Assembly (NCBI GenBank): GCA_020634855.1
Contig: JACKAU010000008.1
Coordinates: forward strand, 62,001 to 126,000
DNA: 64,000 bases
Direction: 5' to 3'
Source of the DNA: Anaerolineales bacterium
Lineage (GTDB): Bacteria; Chloroflexota; Anaerolineae; 4572-78; J111
The notes under the pieces were generated by a model. The model ran no database searches, had not been told where the DNA came from, and saw only the letters and a list, made by a program, of their open reading frames with translations. Position 1 is the first letter of the stretch. The number at the start of each line of letters is the position of its first letter. Made by a program: the position numbers and the translations under genes. This document shows positions 23,751 to 32,607 of this stretch, piece after piece.

Positions 23751-26573
23751 ATGCCAAACCAAACCTCGCCAGCGACGAACTGGCATACCCTCAGCATCGA
23801 GGAGACGGCTCAACAACTGGACGTCACCCCGGCGCGGGGATTGAGCAGCGCCGAAGCCGCCCAACGGGTGCAGCAGTACGGGGCTAACCAACTGGCCGGC
23901 AAGAAGAAGGAGCCGGGCTGGCAGGCCTTTCTGCGCCAGTACCAGGACTTCATGCAGATCATCCTGGTGGGCGCTGCCATTATCAACCAAATCTTCACCG
24001 GCCAGTGGGGTACGACGCTGGTGCTGTTGGGGCTAACCATCCTCAATGCGGTTATGGGCCTGAACCAGGAATCTAAGGCCGAGGCCAGCCTGGCCGCGCT
24101 GGCCAAGATGATGAAGAACATCGCCCGCGTGCGTCGCGACGGCCAGGCGGTCGAGGTGGAGGCCGAGCACCTTGTGCCGGGCGACATCGTACTGATGGAA
24201 GCCGGCAACCGCGTACCGGCCGATGGTCGCCTGATTGTGGCCGCTACTCTGGAGATTGAGGAGGCCGCACTGACCGGCGAGAGCGTGGCCTCGCCCAAGG
24301 ACACCGATACCATTGATAACCCCGAGGCCCCTCTGGGCGATCGCCACTGTATGGCCTACATGAACACATCGGTCACCCGCGGCCGGGGCGAGATGATCGT
24401 GACTTCGACTGGCATGGCCACCGAGATGGGCCACATCGCCGACCTACTCAACAAAACCGAGGTCGATAAGACGCCGCTACAAAAACAGATCGATCGGTTG
24501 ACGATCATCATCGCCAGCGTGGCCGGCCTGACGTTCATTCTCATGTTAATCCTGGGATCTATCAATGGCCAGCCGTTCAATGAAGTCTTTGTCGCCGGCA
24601 TAGCCCTGGCCATCGCGGCCATTCCCACCGGCCTGCCGGTCGTCATCACCACGCTTTATTCGATGGGTACGCGCGTCCTGGCCGAACACAACGCCATCGT
24701 TAAGCGGTTGCCATCGGTCGAGACCCTGGGTTCCGTCTCGGCCATCTGCTCGGATAAGACCGGTACGCTCACCCTCAACAAGATGACGGCGGTCGAGTTC
24801 ACCGTCCCCGGCCAGAATCGCTATCGGGTGACGGGTGAGGGCTACGGCACCCAAGGCGAGTTGCAACTAACCCGAGGCATCCCACCCGGCCAGCCTTGGC
24901 AGAAGGGCGGGGCGGCCTACGGCACCGAAGGGCAGATCAAAAGCGCCGGCGGGGCCAAGATCGACCTGGAGCAGGTGATGCTGCCCATGGCCCTGTGCGC
25001 CGACGCCCGGCTGGATGGCGAGACGCTGATCGGCGATCCCACCGAGGGCGCCTTGATTGTGCTGGCGGAAAAGGGCGGCATCTCGGTCGATGACGCTCGG
25101 GAGTTGTACCCGCGTGTGGCCGAAGTGCCGTTCGACTCGGATTACAAATTCATGGCCACCTTCCATAATATGAACAATGAGACCGGGCAAGCGGTGGTGC
25201 GCTGTTTTGTCAAGGGCGCGCCGGATGTCCTGATCGCCCGAGGGAGTTACTTCTGGGTCCCCGGCGCAGAAGCCGTAGTCGTCACGGACGAGAACCGCCA
25301 GTTGGCCCTGGCGGAGAACGCGCGTATGGCGGAGGCCGGTGAGCGGGTGATGGTTGTAGCTCGCCGCGATTTCGATCCGCAGACCTTCGATCCCAAAGCG
25401 AACCTGATCGACCAGGTCAAGGATCTGACCCTGATTGCTATGGTCGGTATCGTCGATCCGCCCCGACCGGAAGCCAGAGACGCCATCGCCAAATGCCACA
25501 GCGCCGGCATCCAGGTGCGGATGATTACCGGCGACCACGCGGTCACGGCGGCGGCCATCGGCCACCAGTTGGGCATCGAGGGCCAGGCCTTAACCGGGGC
25601 TGAATTTGCAGCGATACCTGATGAGGAGCTAAAGCAGCAACTGGACCAAATCGGCGTGGTAGCGCGGGTAGCGCCGGAGGACAAAATCCGGCTGGTCAGC
25701 CTCCTCCAAGAGGAGCAAAACATCGTAGCCATGACCGGTGACGGCGTCAACGATGCGCCGGCCCTGAAAAAGGCCGACATCGGCGTGGCGATGGGCATCA
25801 CCGGCACCGAGGTCTCCAAAGAGGCCGCCGTGATGATCTTGACCGACGACAACTTCGCCACCATCGTTAAGGCGGTGGAGTATGGCCGGGCCATCTACGA
25901 TAACCTGTCTAAGTATATTCGTTTCCAGATGACAGCCTTGGTGGCCTTTATCTTGGCTTATCTGGGCGCAGCAATGTTTTACATTGCCGGTGGCCAGCCT
26001 TTCGGCGCGCTGGTGGTCTTGTGGATCAACTTCTTCATCCAGGTGCCCATCGCTATGGCCCTGGGCCTCAGCCAGCCCCTACCCGGATTGATGGAGAAAA
26101 AACCGCGCCCGCTCAGCCAGCCGATCCTGTCGCGGGGGCAGTGGATGCGCATGAGCTTTATTGGCTTCCTGATCGCCTTGGGCACCTTGGTTCTGGAGGC
26201 AACGTACGAACCAGTCGACGCAGCCTTAGCGGCTACTATGGGCTTCGTAATATTCTCTCTATTCAATGTGGCTATGGGCATCAGCTCTCTATCCGAAACC
26301 GCCACGGTGTTTCAGCGCAGCACCCTGAGCGATCGGCAGCAGTTGATGTATTATGGCCTGTCTATCCTGTTGATACTCCTGTCTACAGAGTTGCGCATTT
26401 TCCAGAGAATTCTGGGACTGGTTTCGCTCAACGGCAGTCAGTGGCTGCTCTGCCTTGGCCTTTCATTCGGCCTAATACTCGTATATGAGGTGATAAAGTT
26501 CTTCTTGCGTCGAGGTCGCGGCGAAGGTCAAAGCGAGACCGCCGTGGCCGGCCAGGAGCCGGCATTGGTGTGA
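23751..26573 (+). CDS. P-type cation ATPase with non-canonical ion site
   Basis: A 940-residue P2-like ATPase: N-terminal cation-ATPase domain, TGES (175-178), CSDKTGTLT with phosphorylated Asp335, and MTGDGVNDAPALKKADIG. Ten membrane segments fit the SERCA/PMCA plan. The residues that bind calcium in SERCA are mostly replaced: PEGLP in helix 4 is PTGLP, the helix 5 Asn/Glu positions read TALVAF, and helix 6 has NFFIQV where SERCA has NLVTDG. Calcium specificity therefore should not be assumed. A good ribosome binding site (AAGGAGAGAAAA) precedes the ATG. Downstream comes the phosphofructokinase gene, 38 bases away. Confidence 0.9.
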   Translation: MPNQTSPATNWHTLSIEETAQQLDVTPARGLSSAEAAQRVQQYGANQLAGKKKEPGWQAFLRQYQDFMQIILVGAAIINQIFTGQWGTTLVLLGLTILNAVMGLNQESKAEASLAALAKMMKNIARVRRDGQAVEVEAEHLVPGDIVLMEAGNRVPADGRLIVAATLEIEEAALTGESVASPKDTDTIDNPEAPLGDRHCMAYMNTSVTRGRGEMIVTSTGMATEMGHIADLLNKTEVDKTPLQKQIDRLTIIIASVAGLTFILMLILGSINGQPFNEVFVAGIALAIAAIPTGLPVVITTLYSMGTRVLAEHNAIVKRLPSVETLGSVSAICSDKTGTLTLNKMTAVEFTVPGQNRYRVTGEGYGTQGELQLTRGIPPGQPWQKGGAAYGTEGQIKSAGGAKIDLEQVMLPMALCADARLDGETLIGDPTEGALIVLAEKGGISVDDARELYPRVAEVPFDSDYKFMATFHNMNNETGQAVVRCFVKGAPDVLIARGSYFWVPGAEAVVVTDENRQLALAENARMAEAGERVMVVARRDFDPQTFDPKANLIDQVKDLTLIAMVGIVDPPRPEARDAIAKCHSAGIQVRMITGDHAVTAAAIGHQLGIEGQALTGAEFAAIPDEELKQQLDQIGVVARVAPEDKIRLVSLLQEEQNIVAMTGDGVNDAPALKKADIGVAMGITGTEVSKEAAVMILTDDNFATIVKAVEYGRAIYDNLSKYIRFQMTALVAFILAYLGAAMFYIAGGQPFGALVVLWINFFIQVPIAMALGLSQPLPGLMEKKPRPLSQPILSRGQWMRMSFIGFLIALGTLVLEATYEPVDAALAATMGFVIFSLFNVAMGISSLSETATVFQRSTLSDRQQLMYYGLSILLILLSTELRIFQRILGLVSLNGSQWLLCLGLSFGLILVYEVIKFFLRRGRGEGQSETAVAGQEPALV

Positions 26574-26611
26574 AACAACACTTCAAGCTGTGATTTGGAG
26601 GAAAACTCCTA

Positions 26612-28855
26612 ATGACAAACGACGATAAAACAACGATTAAAAAAATAGGGGTGTTGACCAGCGGCGGCGATGCTCAGGGCATGAACGCGGCCGTGCGAGC
26701 CGTCACCCGCGCCGCGCTTAACCGGGGCGTTGCGGTCTACGCCATTTACGAGGGCTATCAGGGCATGGTCGAAGGCGGCGACAACATCCGCCAGCTAAGC
26801 TGGGGGGCGGTCGGCGGGATCATGCAGTTGGGCGGTACGGTCATCGGCTCGGCCCGCAGCGCCGATTTTCGCACCCGCGACGGCCGGCGCAAGGCAGCCC
26901 ACAGTCTCGTTCACCACGGCATCGAGGGACTGGTGGTCATTGGCGGCGACGGCAGCCTGACCGGGGCCAACTATTTTCGCCAGGAGTGGCCCTCGCTGCT
27001 GGCCGAACTGGTGGCCGAAGGCAAGCTTGATCAGGCCACGGCCGCGGCCCATCCGCATCTGGCTCTGGTGGGGTTGGTTGGCTCAATCGACAACGACATG
27101 TTCGGCACCGATATGACGATTGGGGCCGACTCGGCCTTGCACCGTATTGTGGAAGCGGTGGACGCCATCGACAGCACAGCCGCCAGTCACCAGCGGACGT
27201 TCGTCATCGAAGTCATGGGCCGCCACTGCGGCTATCTGACCTTGATGGCCGGACTGGCCACCGGCGCTGATTGGATATTGATTCCCGAAAGTCCGTCGGA
27301 GCAGGAGGATTGGGAGGCGGTCATGTGTAACACGCTGCAAGCCGGGCGGGTGATCGGCCGGCGGAACAGTATTGTCTTGGTGGCCGAAGGGGCCCAAGAC
27401 CGGCATGGTCAGGCCATTACCGTTGATTACGTGAAACAGGTGCTCACCGATCGCTTAGGCGAAGATACGCGGGTGACGATCTTGGGCCACGTCCAGCGAG
27501 GCGGCACGCCCAGCGCGTTTGACCGCAATATGAGTACGATGCTGGGCTGCGCGGCGGTCGAAGAACTTTTGCAGATGACCCCGGACAGCGAGCCGCAGCT
27601 GATCGGTCTGCGCGATAATGACATTGTTCATTCGCCCCTCATGGAGATGGTGGCCAAAACCCACCAAATCGCCGAGCTAATCCAGGCCCACGACTATGGT
27701 CAGGCGATGGAAAAGCGAGGGCGGGGTTTTGTAGAGTCGTTCCAGATTCTGCAAACCTTAACCCGGGCTTACCCTCATGCGCCGGCTCCGGAGCAAAAGC
27801 GGCTCCGCCTGGCCGTGATGCACAGCGGCAGCCCGGCCCCCGGCATGAATGCGGCGGTGCGAGTGGCAGTGCGATTGGGACTTGACCGAGGGCATGTCAT
27901 GCTTGCGGTTCGGAATGGTTTTCCCGGATTGATGAGGGGGGATATCCACGAGATAGGCTGGCAGGCGGTCGATGGCTGGGTCGCCAAAGGTGGTGCAGAG
28001 TTGGGCACCAATCGTATTGTCCCGGCGGCAGACAGCGACTTTGAAAAAATCGCTGCTCAACTGGTTGAAAACAGAATTGACGGCCTGTTGATTATCGGGG
28101 GTACGACCGGTTACCAAACGGCCTACCACTTAGCCGGTCAACGAGACATTTACCCGGCCTTCAACATACCGCTAGTTTGCGTGCCGGCCACAATCAACAA
28201 CGATCTCCCCGGCTCCGAATTGAGTTTGGGCGCGGATACAGCCCTGAACAGCATCGTGCTGGACGTAGACAAACTCAAAGAGTCGGCTGTGGCGACGCAG
28301 CGCTGCTTTGTGGTTGAGGTCATGGGGCGCGACTGTGGTTATCTGGCCCTGATGAGTGGTTTGGCCTCGGGCGCTGAGCGGGTGTATCTACCGGAAGAGG
28401 GCATCACCTTAGATGATCTGCGGGCCGATGTGGCGCAGCTCAAGCAAGGCTTTGCCGGCGGTAAGCGGCTGGGCTTGATGATCCGCAGCGAAAATGCCGA
28501 CTCGATCTATACGACCCCCTTCCTGGTGGCGCTATTTGAAAAGGAAGGCGGCGACCTTTTTGATGTACGACAGGTCATCTTAGGCCACGTGCAGCGCGGC
28601 GGCTCACCGTCGCCCTTCGATCGTATCCAAGCGACCCGTCTGGCGGCCAGAGCCGTCGAACATCTGATCGAGGCCGCAGAACAGGACGCCTCCCCCGCCG
28701 TGGCCGTTGGTCGCTGGTCGGGCAAAATCCATTTTACCGACCTGGAGCGGCTGCCTGATCTGATAGTCGCAGGCATGCAGCGCCCCAAGGAACAGTATTG
28801 GTTAAGGTTACGGCCCATTGTAAAGCTGTTATCTCAGCCGGTCGCTACACCGTAG
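26612..28855 (+). CDS. Fused tandem 6-phosphofructokinase
   Basis: Two PFK domains in one 747-residue chain, the architecture typical of eukaryotic PFK; most bacterial enzymes are ~320 aa. The N-terminal half is intact: LTSGGDAQGMN, GGDG (111-114), SIDND with catalytic Asp160, MGRHCGY and GHVQRGGTPS. The C-terminal half (from ~398) keeps the fold but has HSGSPAPGMN for the nucleotide loop, GGTTG in place of GGDGS, and TINND, with Asn529 replacing the catalytic Asp. It should therefore be a regulatory half. The phosphoryl donor is not certain: Gly in the GGDG position favours ATP. The ATG follows TTTGGAGGAAAACTCCT. Confidence 0.93.
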   Translation: MTNDDKTTIKKIGVLTSGGDAQGMNAAVRAVTRAALNRGVAVYAIYEGYQGMVEGGDNIRQLSWGAVGGIMQLGGTVIGSARSADFRTRDGRRKAAHSLVHHGIEGLVVIGGDGSLTGANYFRQEWPSLLAELVAEGKLDQATAAAHPHLALVGLVGSIDNDMFGTDMTIGADSALHRIVEAVDAIDSTAASHQRTFVIEVMGRHCGYLTLMAGLATGADWILIPESPSEQEDWEAVMCNTLQAGRVIGRRNSIVLVAEGAQDRHGQAITVDYVKQVLTDRLGEDTRVTILGHVQRGGTPSAFDRNMSTMLGCAAVEELLQMTPDSEPQLIGLRDNDIVHSPLMEMVAKTHQIAELIQAHDYGQAMEKRGRGFVESFQILQTLTRAYPHAPAPEQKRLRLAVMHSGSPAPGMNAAVRVAVRLGLDRGHVMLAVRNGFPGLMRGDIHEIGWQAVDGWVAKGGAELGTNRIVPAADSDFEKIAAQLVENRIDGLLIIGGTTGYQTAYHLAGQRDIYPAFNIPLVCVPATINNDLPGSELSLGADTALNSIVLDVDKLKESAVATQRCFVVEVMGRDCGYLALMSGLASGAERVYLPEEGITLDDLRADVAQLKQGFAGGKRLGLMIRSENADSIYTTPFLVALFEKEGGDLFDVRQVILGHVQRGGSPSPFDRIQATRLAARAVEHLIEAAEQDASPAVAVGRWSGKIHFTDLERLPDLIVAGMQRPKEQYWLRLRPIVKLLSQPVATP

Positions 28856-28894
28856 ACGGACAGTCCCTGCTTGGGACGCCGCCGGCAATAAAAA

Positions 28895-28968
28895 TGCAGC
28901 GGAGCGACAAAGCTTGCTTTGTCATACAATGAAAATGTAACGGAGCGACAAAGCTTGCTTTGTCATAC
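28895..28968. repeat. Two tandem copies of the GGAGCGACAAAG palindromic element
   Basis: GGAGCGACAAAGC then TTGCTTTGTCATAC occurs at 28901 and again at 28942, a 41-base period. Each has an 8-bp stem GACAAAGC/GCTTTGTC with a two-base loop. The same arm recurs at 45908-45965 and 60976-61033. It lies between phosphofructokinase and the dehydrogenase gene and may act as a processing or termination hairpin. Confidence 0.7.
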
Positions 28969-29027
28969 CGGTTCAAAAATTAACCCATTTTTCTAAACTC
29001 GAAGCTAAACCAAGGAAGGACCTATCC

Positions 29028-29930
29028 ATGAAAATCAAGCATATTTTGATTGTCGGCGCGGGCACCCTGGGGTCTCAGATCGGCTTTCAATGCGCCCGTT
29101 ATGGCTTTAAGACCACGATGTATGACCTCACGGAGGAGGCCCTGGCCGCCTGTCGCACCTATCACCAGGGGATCGCCGCAGCGACTAAGAAAGACCTTGG
29201 TTTGGACGACGCGGCGATCGCGGTGGCCTTCGACAATCTTACCTACACCACCGATCTAAAGGCGGCGGCCGAGACGTGCGACCTGGTGAGCGAGTCGGTT
29301 CCTGAGAACCCCGACCTCAAGCGCCAAGTGTTTGCCCAACTCAACCCGATCTGTCCGGAGCACACTATCTTCACGACGAACAGTTCGAGCTTGCTGCCCA
29401 GCCAGATCGCCGACGCCACCGGCCGCCCCGAGCGATTCCTGGCTTTGCACTTCGCCAACCGAATCTGGGTCAGCAACGTGGCGGAGGTCATGAGGCATCC
29501 GGGCACGGCCCCCGAGGTGTTTGAACGGGTTATCGAGTTCGCGCCCGAGATCGGTCTGGTGCCCATCCGTATTGAGAAGGAGAACCACGGGTACGTGATG
29601 AACGCGCTGTTGATGCCGCTGCTGAGGGAAGCGCAAACTCTGGTAGTCAACGGGATCGCCGGTCACCAGGACGTGGACCGCGCCTGGATGATGGCTACCC
29701 AGGCGCCGGTAGGCCCCTTCGGCATGATAGACGTAGTCGGCCTGGAGACCACCTTCACTATCTCCAACTACTGGGCGAACGTGACGGGCGACGAACAGTT
29801 ACGCAAGAACGCCGATTATCTGAAGCAAAACTTTCTGGACAAGGGGAAGCTTGGTCTCAAATCGGGGGAAGGATTTTACACCTACCCCAATCCGGCATAC
29901 GCGAAACCGGAGTTCATTGGCAAACAATAG
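29028..29930 (+). CDS. 3-hydroxyacyl-CoA dehydrogenase-like NAD-binding protein
   Basis: A 300-residue Rossmann-fold dehydrogenase. The NAD site is ILIVGAGTLGSQIGFQCARY (residues 7-26); then SVPENPDLKRQVFAQL, TTNSSSLLPSQIADA and LALHFANRIWVSNVAEV follow the 3-hydroxyacyl-CoA dehydrogenase pattern. The C-terminal domain has NHGYVMNALLMPLL, a GHQDVDRAWM segment and ends GLKSGEGFYTYPNP. It reduces or oxidises a beta-hydroxy acyl or related 3-hydroxy acid; the substrate cannot be told. A typical binding site (AAGGAAGGACCTATCC) precedes the ATG. It is a stand-alone subunit with no thiolase or enoyl hydratase nearby. Confidence 0.9.
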   Translation: MKIKHILIVGAGTLGSQIGFQCARYGFKTTMYDLTEEALAACRTYHQGIAAATKKDLGLDDAAIAVAFDNLTYTTDLKAAAETCDLVSESVPENPDLKRQVFAQLNPICPEHTIFTTNSSSLLPSQIADATGRPERFLALHFANRIWVSNVAEVMRHPGTAPEVFERVIEFAPEIGLVPIRIEKENHGYVMNALLMPLLREAQTLVVNGIAGHQDVDRAWMMATQAPVGPFGMIDVVGLETTFTISNYWANVTGDEQLRKNADYLKQNFLDKGKLGLKSGEGFYTYPNPAYAKPEFIGKQ

Positions 29931-29964
29931 GCCATCTGAATAAATTTATCTGGAGAATTGTCTA

Positions 29965-31575
29965 ATGCAAAAATGGAGCGCCCTAATCACCCTGTCGCTG
30001 GCCTTTTTCATCATCGTCATCGACACCACCATTATGAACGTTTCGATTTCGGTGTTGGTGGTCGATCTCAACACCAATGTGACCGGCGTGCAATCGGCCA
30101 TTTCAATCTATGCCATGGTGATGGCGTCCCTGATGCTGATTGGCGGGCGGCTGTCAGATGTCATCGGCAGCAAGCGGACGTTTTTGATCGGCCTGGTTAT
30201 CTACAGCGTCGGCACGACCCTGGCCTCGCTGAGCAACAGTCTGACGATGATGATCGTCGGCTGGTCGGTGCTGGAAGGGGTCGGCGCGGCCTTGATGATT
30301 CCCACCCTGCAAGTATTGCTGCGTAATCGATACAGCGGAGCCGACTTGGCCTTTGCCTACGGCATCGTCAGCGCCGTGGCCGCGGTCGGGGCGGCGTTAG
30401 GTCCCATTGTGGGTGGCTTCTTCACTACCTTTATCAGTTGGCGCTGGGCCTTTCGCACCGAACTGGTCATCGCCATCATTGTGCTGGTCATGGCCCGCAA
30501 CCTTCAGCCGGATGAGGAAAGCGCCGACCGGCCCAAGTTCGATTATGTGGGCGCGCTACTGTCGGTTGTCGGCTGGTCGAGCATTGTGCTGGGCATTTTG
30601 CTGGCCCAGCAGTACGGCTTCTTCCTGGCCAAAGAACCCTTCCTCATCGGCGGCCTGGAATTTGCGCCGTTCGGCCTGTCCATCAGCCCGGTCACGGTCG
30701 GTTTTGGCTTCCTGATGGTCATGCTGCTGTTCCGCTGGGAGAGCCGGCTGGAGGATGAAAACAAGGATGGCCTGTTCAAACCTTCCACCCTGGGAACGCC
30801 ATTCCTCAAACCGGGCATCGCCGTGCGCTTTGTACAGATGGCCGTCACCGCCGGTTTTCTGTATGTTTTCCCCCTATTTCTACAACTGACGTTTGAGTAC
30901 AATGCGATGCAAACCGGCTTGGCCTTAATGCCTTTCTCTTTAAGCTTGTTGGTGATGGCCGTGGTCGGGGCCAGGCTGTCGGCCCGCTTCTACGCCAACC
31001 ATCTCCTGATTATTGGCTTTGCGATTGTAATCGTCGGCCTGATGGCGATTGGCGCTTCGATCCAGCCCGGCATCACGCCGCAGGAGTTGGCTTTTGGAGC
31101 GTTGTTTGGGTTGGGGTTGGGGCTGATCGCGTCGCAGCTCTTAAACCTGATCCTGTCACTGGTCTCCCCGGAGCAAACCGCCGAGGCGGCCGGTCTGAAC
31201 AGTACCTTTGAACAGTTGGGCAACGCCATTGGCGTGGCCTTAATCGGCACCTTGATGCTGACCGCCCTATCCTTCGGCATGCAGCAAGGTATCTCGGCCA
31301 GTACGGTCATCCCCAGCGAGGCCAAAGCGCCGCTGACCGCGGGCGTGGAGGAGAGCGTCCAGTTGATCTCTGACACCCAGCTTGAGGAATCGCTGACGGC
31401 CGCAGGCGCGGATGAGGCTATTTCCACGGAATTGCTCGATATCTACACTTCGGCCCGCACCGGCTCCTTCAAAGCCGCGGTCAGCCTGTTGACCTTCTTT
31501 TCCTTGCTCGCGTTAGTGCTGTCGCTGTGGCTGCCCAAACGCAAGCTGGTCGAAACCGAGGCCGCCGGCGGATAG
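29965..31575 (+). CDS. MFS exporter, DHA2 (EmrB/QacA) type
   Basis: A 536-residue major facilitator with about 14 helices. Motifs: IDTTIMNVSISVLVVDL in helix 1, GGRLSDVIGSKRTFLIGL in the helix 2-3 loop (motif A), and a GPIVGGFFTTFISWRWAF motif C region in helix 5 typical of drug/H+ antiporters. It probably exports a hydrophobic compound in exchange for protons. An unusually long periplasmic or cytosolic segment (about residues 460-500, STVIPSEAKAPLTAGVEESV) precedes the last helix. The preceding dehydrogenase is 34 bases away and DUF1622 follows by 17 bases, so this is probably an operon. Confidence 0.92.
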   Translation: MQKWSALITLSLAFFIIVIDTTIMNVSISVLVVDLNTNVTGVQSAISIYAMVMASLMLIGGRLSDVIGSKRTFLIGLVIYSVGTTLASLSNSLTMMIVGWSVLEGVGAALMIPTLQVLLRNRYSGADLAFAYGIVSAVAAVGAALGPIVGGFFTTFISWRWAFRTELVIAIIVLVMARNLQPDEESADRPKFDYVGALLSVVGWSSIVLGILLAQQYGFFLAKEPFLIGGLEFAPFGLSISPVTVGFGFLMVMLLFRWESRLEDENKDGLFKPSTLGTPFLKPGIAVRFVQMAVTAGFLYVFPLFLQLTFEYNAMQTGLALMPFSLSLLVMAVVGARLSARFYANHLLIIGFAIVIVGLMAIGASIQPGITPQELAFGALFGLGLGLIASQLLNLILSLVSPEQTAEAAGLNSTFEQLGNAIGVALIGTLMLTALSFGMQQGISASTVIPSEAKAPLTAGVEESVQLISDTQLEESLTAAGADEAISTELLDIYTSARTGSFKAAVSLLTFFSLLALVLSLWLPKRKLVETEAAGG

Positions 31576-31592
31576 CCCCGAGGGAGAAACTG

Positions 31593-31982
31593 ATGTTAGC
31601 CCGTCTAATTTCCGACGCTCCGGCCGGGGAGACTATTCTGATCTGGATCGAATGGGCGTCACTCATCATCGAAGTGGTGGCCGTGGTGATCATTGTGGCG
31701 GCCATTATCAACGCCCTGGCCCGCTATATGTTGCACATCCTGGTGCGATCCAAGAACGGCGATCCCTACGAGCAGCTCAAGGTGAGTTTGGGGAAAGCGC
31801 TGCTGCTGGGGTTAGAAATCCTGGTGGCCGCCGATGTCATTCGCACCGTAGCCTTGGAAGCGACGCTGAACAGCGTCATGGTGCTGGGGATACTGGTGCT
31901 GATCCGGACCTTTCTAAGCTGGGCCTTGGTCGTTGAGATGGAAGGACGTTGGCCCTGGCAATCGCCGTCTCCAGAATCATAA
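31593..31982 (+). CDS. DUF1622 membrane protein
   Basis: A 129-residue protein with three hydrophobic segments (about 19-45, 70-88, 93-113). The DUF1622 pattern is present: an N-terminal WIEWASLIIEVVAV, a central KVSLGKALLLGLEILVAADV, and a final FLSWALVVEMEGRWPW. Function unknown. The ATG at 31593 has GAGGGAGAAACTG before it; a longer open frame to 31527 overlaps the MFS gene and is rejected. It ends the co-directional block just before the large repeat. Confidence 0.88.
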   Translation: MLARLISDAPAGETILIWIEWASLIIEVVAVVIIVAAIINALARYMLHILVRSKNGDPYEQLKVSLGKALLLGLEILVAADVIRTVALEATLNSVMVLGILVLIRTFLSWALVVEMEGRWPWQSPSPES

Positions 31983-31989
31983 GACGCCA

Positions 31990-32602
31990 ATCCCAGCCCA
32001 ATCCCGACACCAATAATCCAACCGGTGACCCTCAAATTGGCGCCGCTGACGACCGGCCTTCAGCGGCGCACTCAAAAATCATCGTCCAGACTCATTCCAT
32101 CCGTTGGCCCGCTTACAAAACCTTTTGACCGACTGAGAAAATCTTTTGAGGGACTCACATAATCGTTCAGTTGTCTTATAAAGCCGTTGGCTTGTCTTAC
32201 AAAGCCGTTGCGTTGTCTTATCCTACCGTTTGAACTCTTATAAAGCCGTTGCATTGTCTTATAAAGCCGTTGCGTTGTCTTACAAAGCCGTTGGGTTGTC
32301 TTATCCTACCGTTTGAACTCTTATAAAGTCATTGGCTTGTCTTACAAAGCCGTTGGATTGACTCACATAATCCGTTTGAAATCTTATATATCCGTTGGGT
32401 TGTCTTATATAACCGTTGGATTAACTCACATAATCCGGCCTTTGACTCGCCTAATCCGGGCGGCGGGTGACCCAATCAGCCGTCTCATCGACAAAATCAA
32501 GGATTTGACTCACGCCTTCCGGCTGATGACTCATCAAATAACGATGACGACTCAGTCATCCAAACCATCATCTACATCATTCAAACGGAAAGGTGGACTA
32601 TC
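31990..32602. repeat. 613-bp duplicated element, copy 1, with 21-bp tandem units
   Basis: Nearly identical to 49655-50268 (about 98 percent by eye). A decayed palindrome lies at 32040-32069. From 32091 the sequence is a continuous array of about 24 degenerate units, mostly 21 bp, that begin CTYAYAAA and carry CCGTT near the centre (for example CTTATAAAGCCGTTGG). Two units are 20 bp, breaking the phase. Twenty-one bp equals seven codons and two DNA turns. In translation the units give heptads such as LTHIIRP and LSYITVG, but with stop codons. No terminal repeats were seen. It ends six bases before the metallophosphatase stop codon. Confidence 0.88.
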
Positions 32603-32607
32603 TAGAG

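Noticed and set aside
24867..25565. Long minus-strand reading frame opposite the P-type ATPase
   Set aside because: Shadow of GC-rich codons in a conserved gene; no motif, no ribosome site.
32072..32254. 60-aa minus-strand reading frame inside the same array
   Set aside because: Same artefact of 21-bp periodicity; frames further upstream on that strand are closed.
32091..32590. CRISPR array (short repeated units in tandem)
   Set aside because: The 21-bp units are contiguous and degenerate with no unique spacers, and no cas genes are present.
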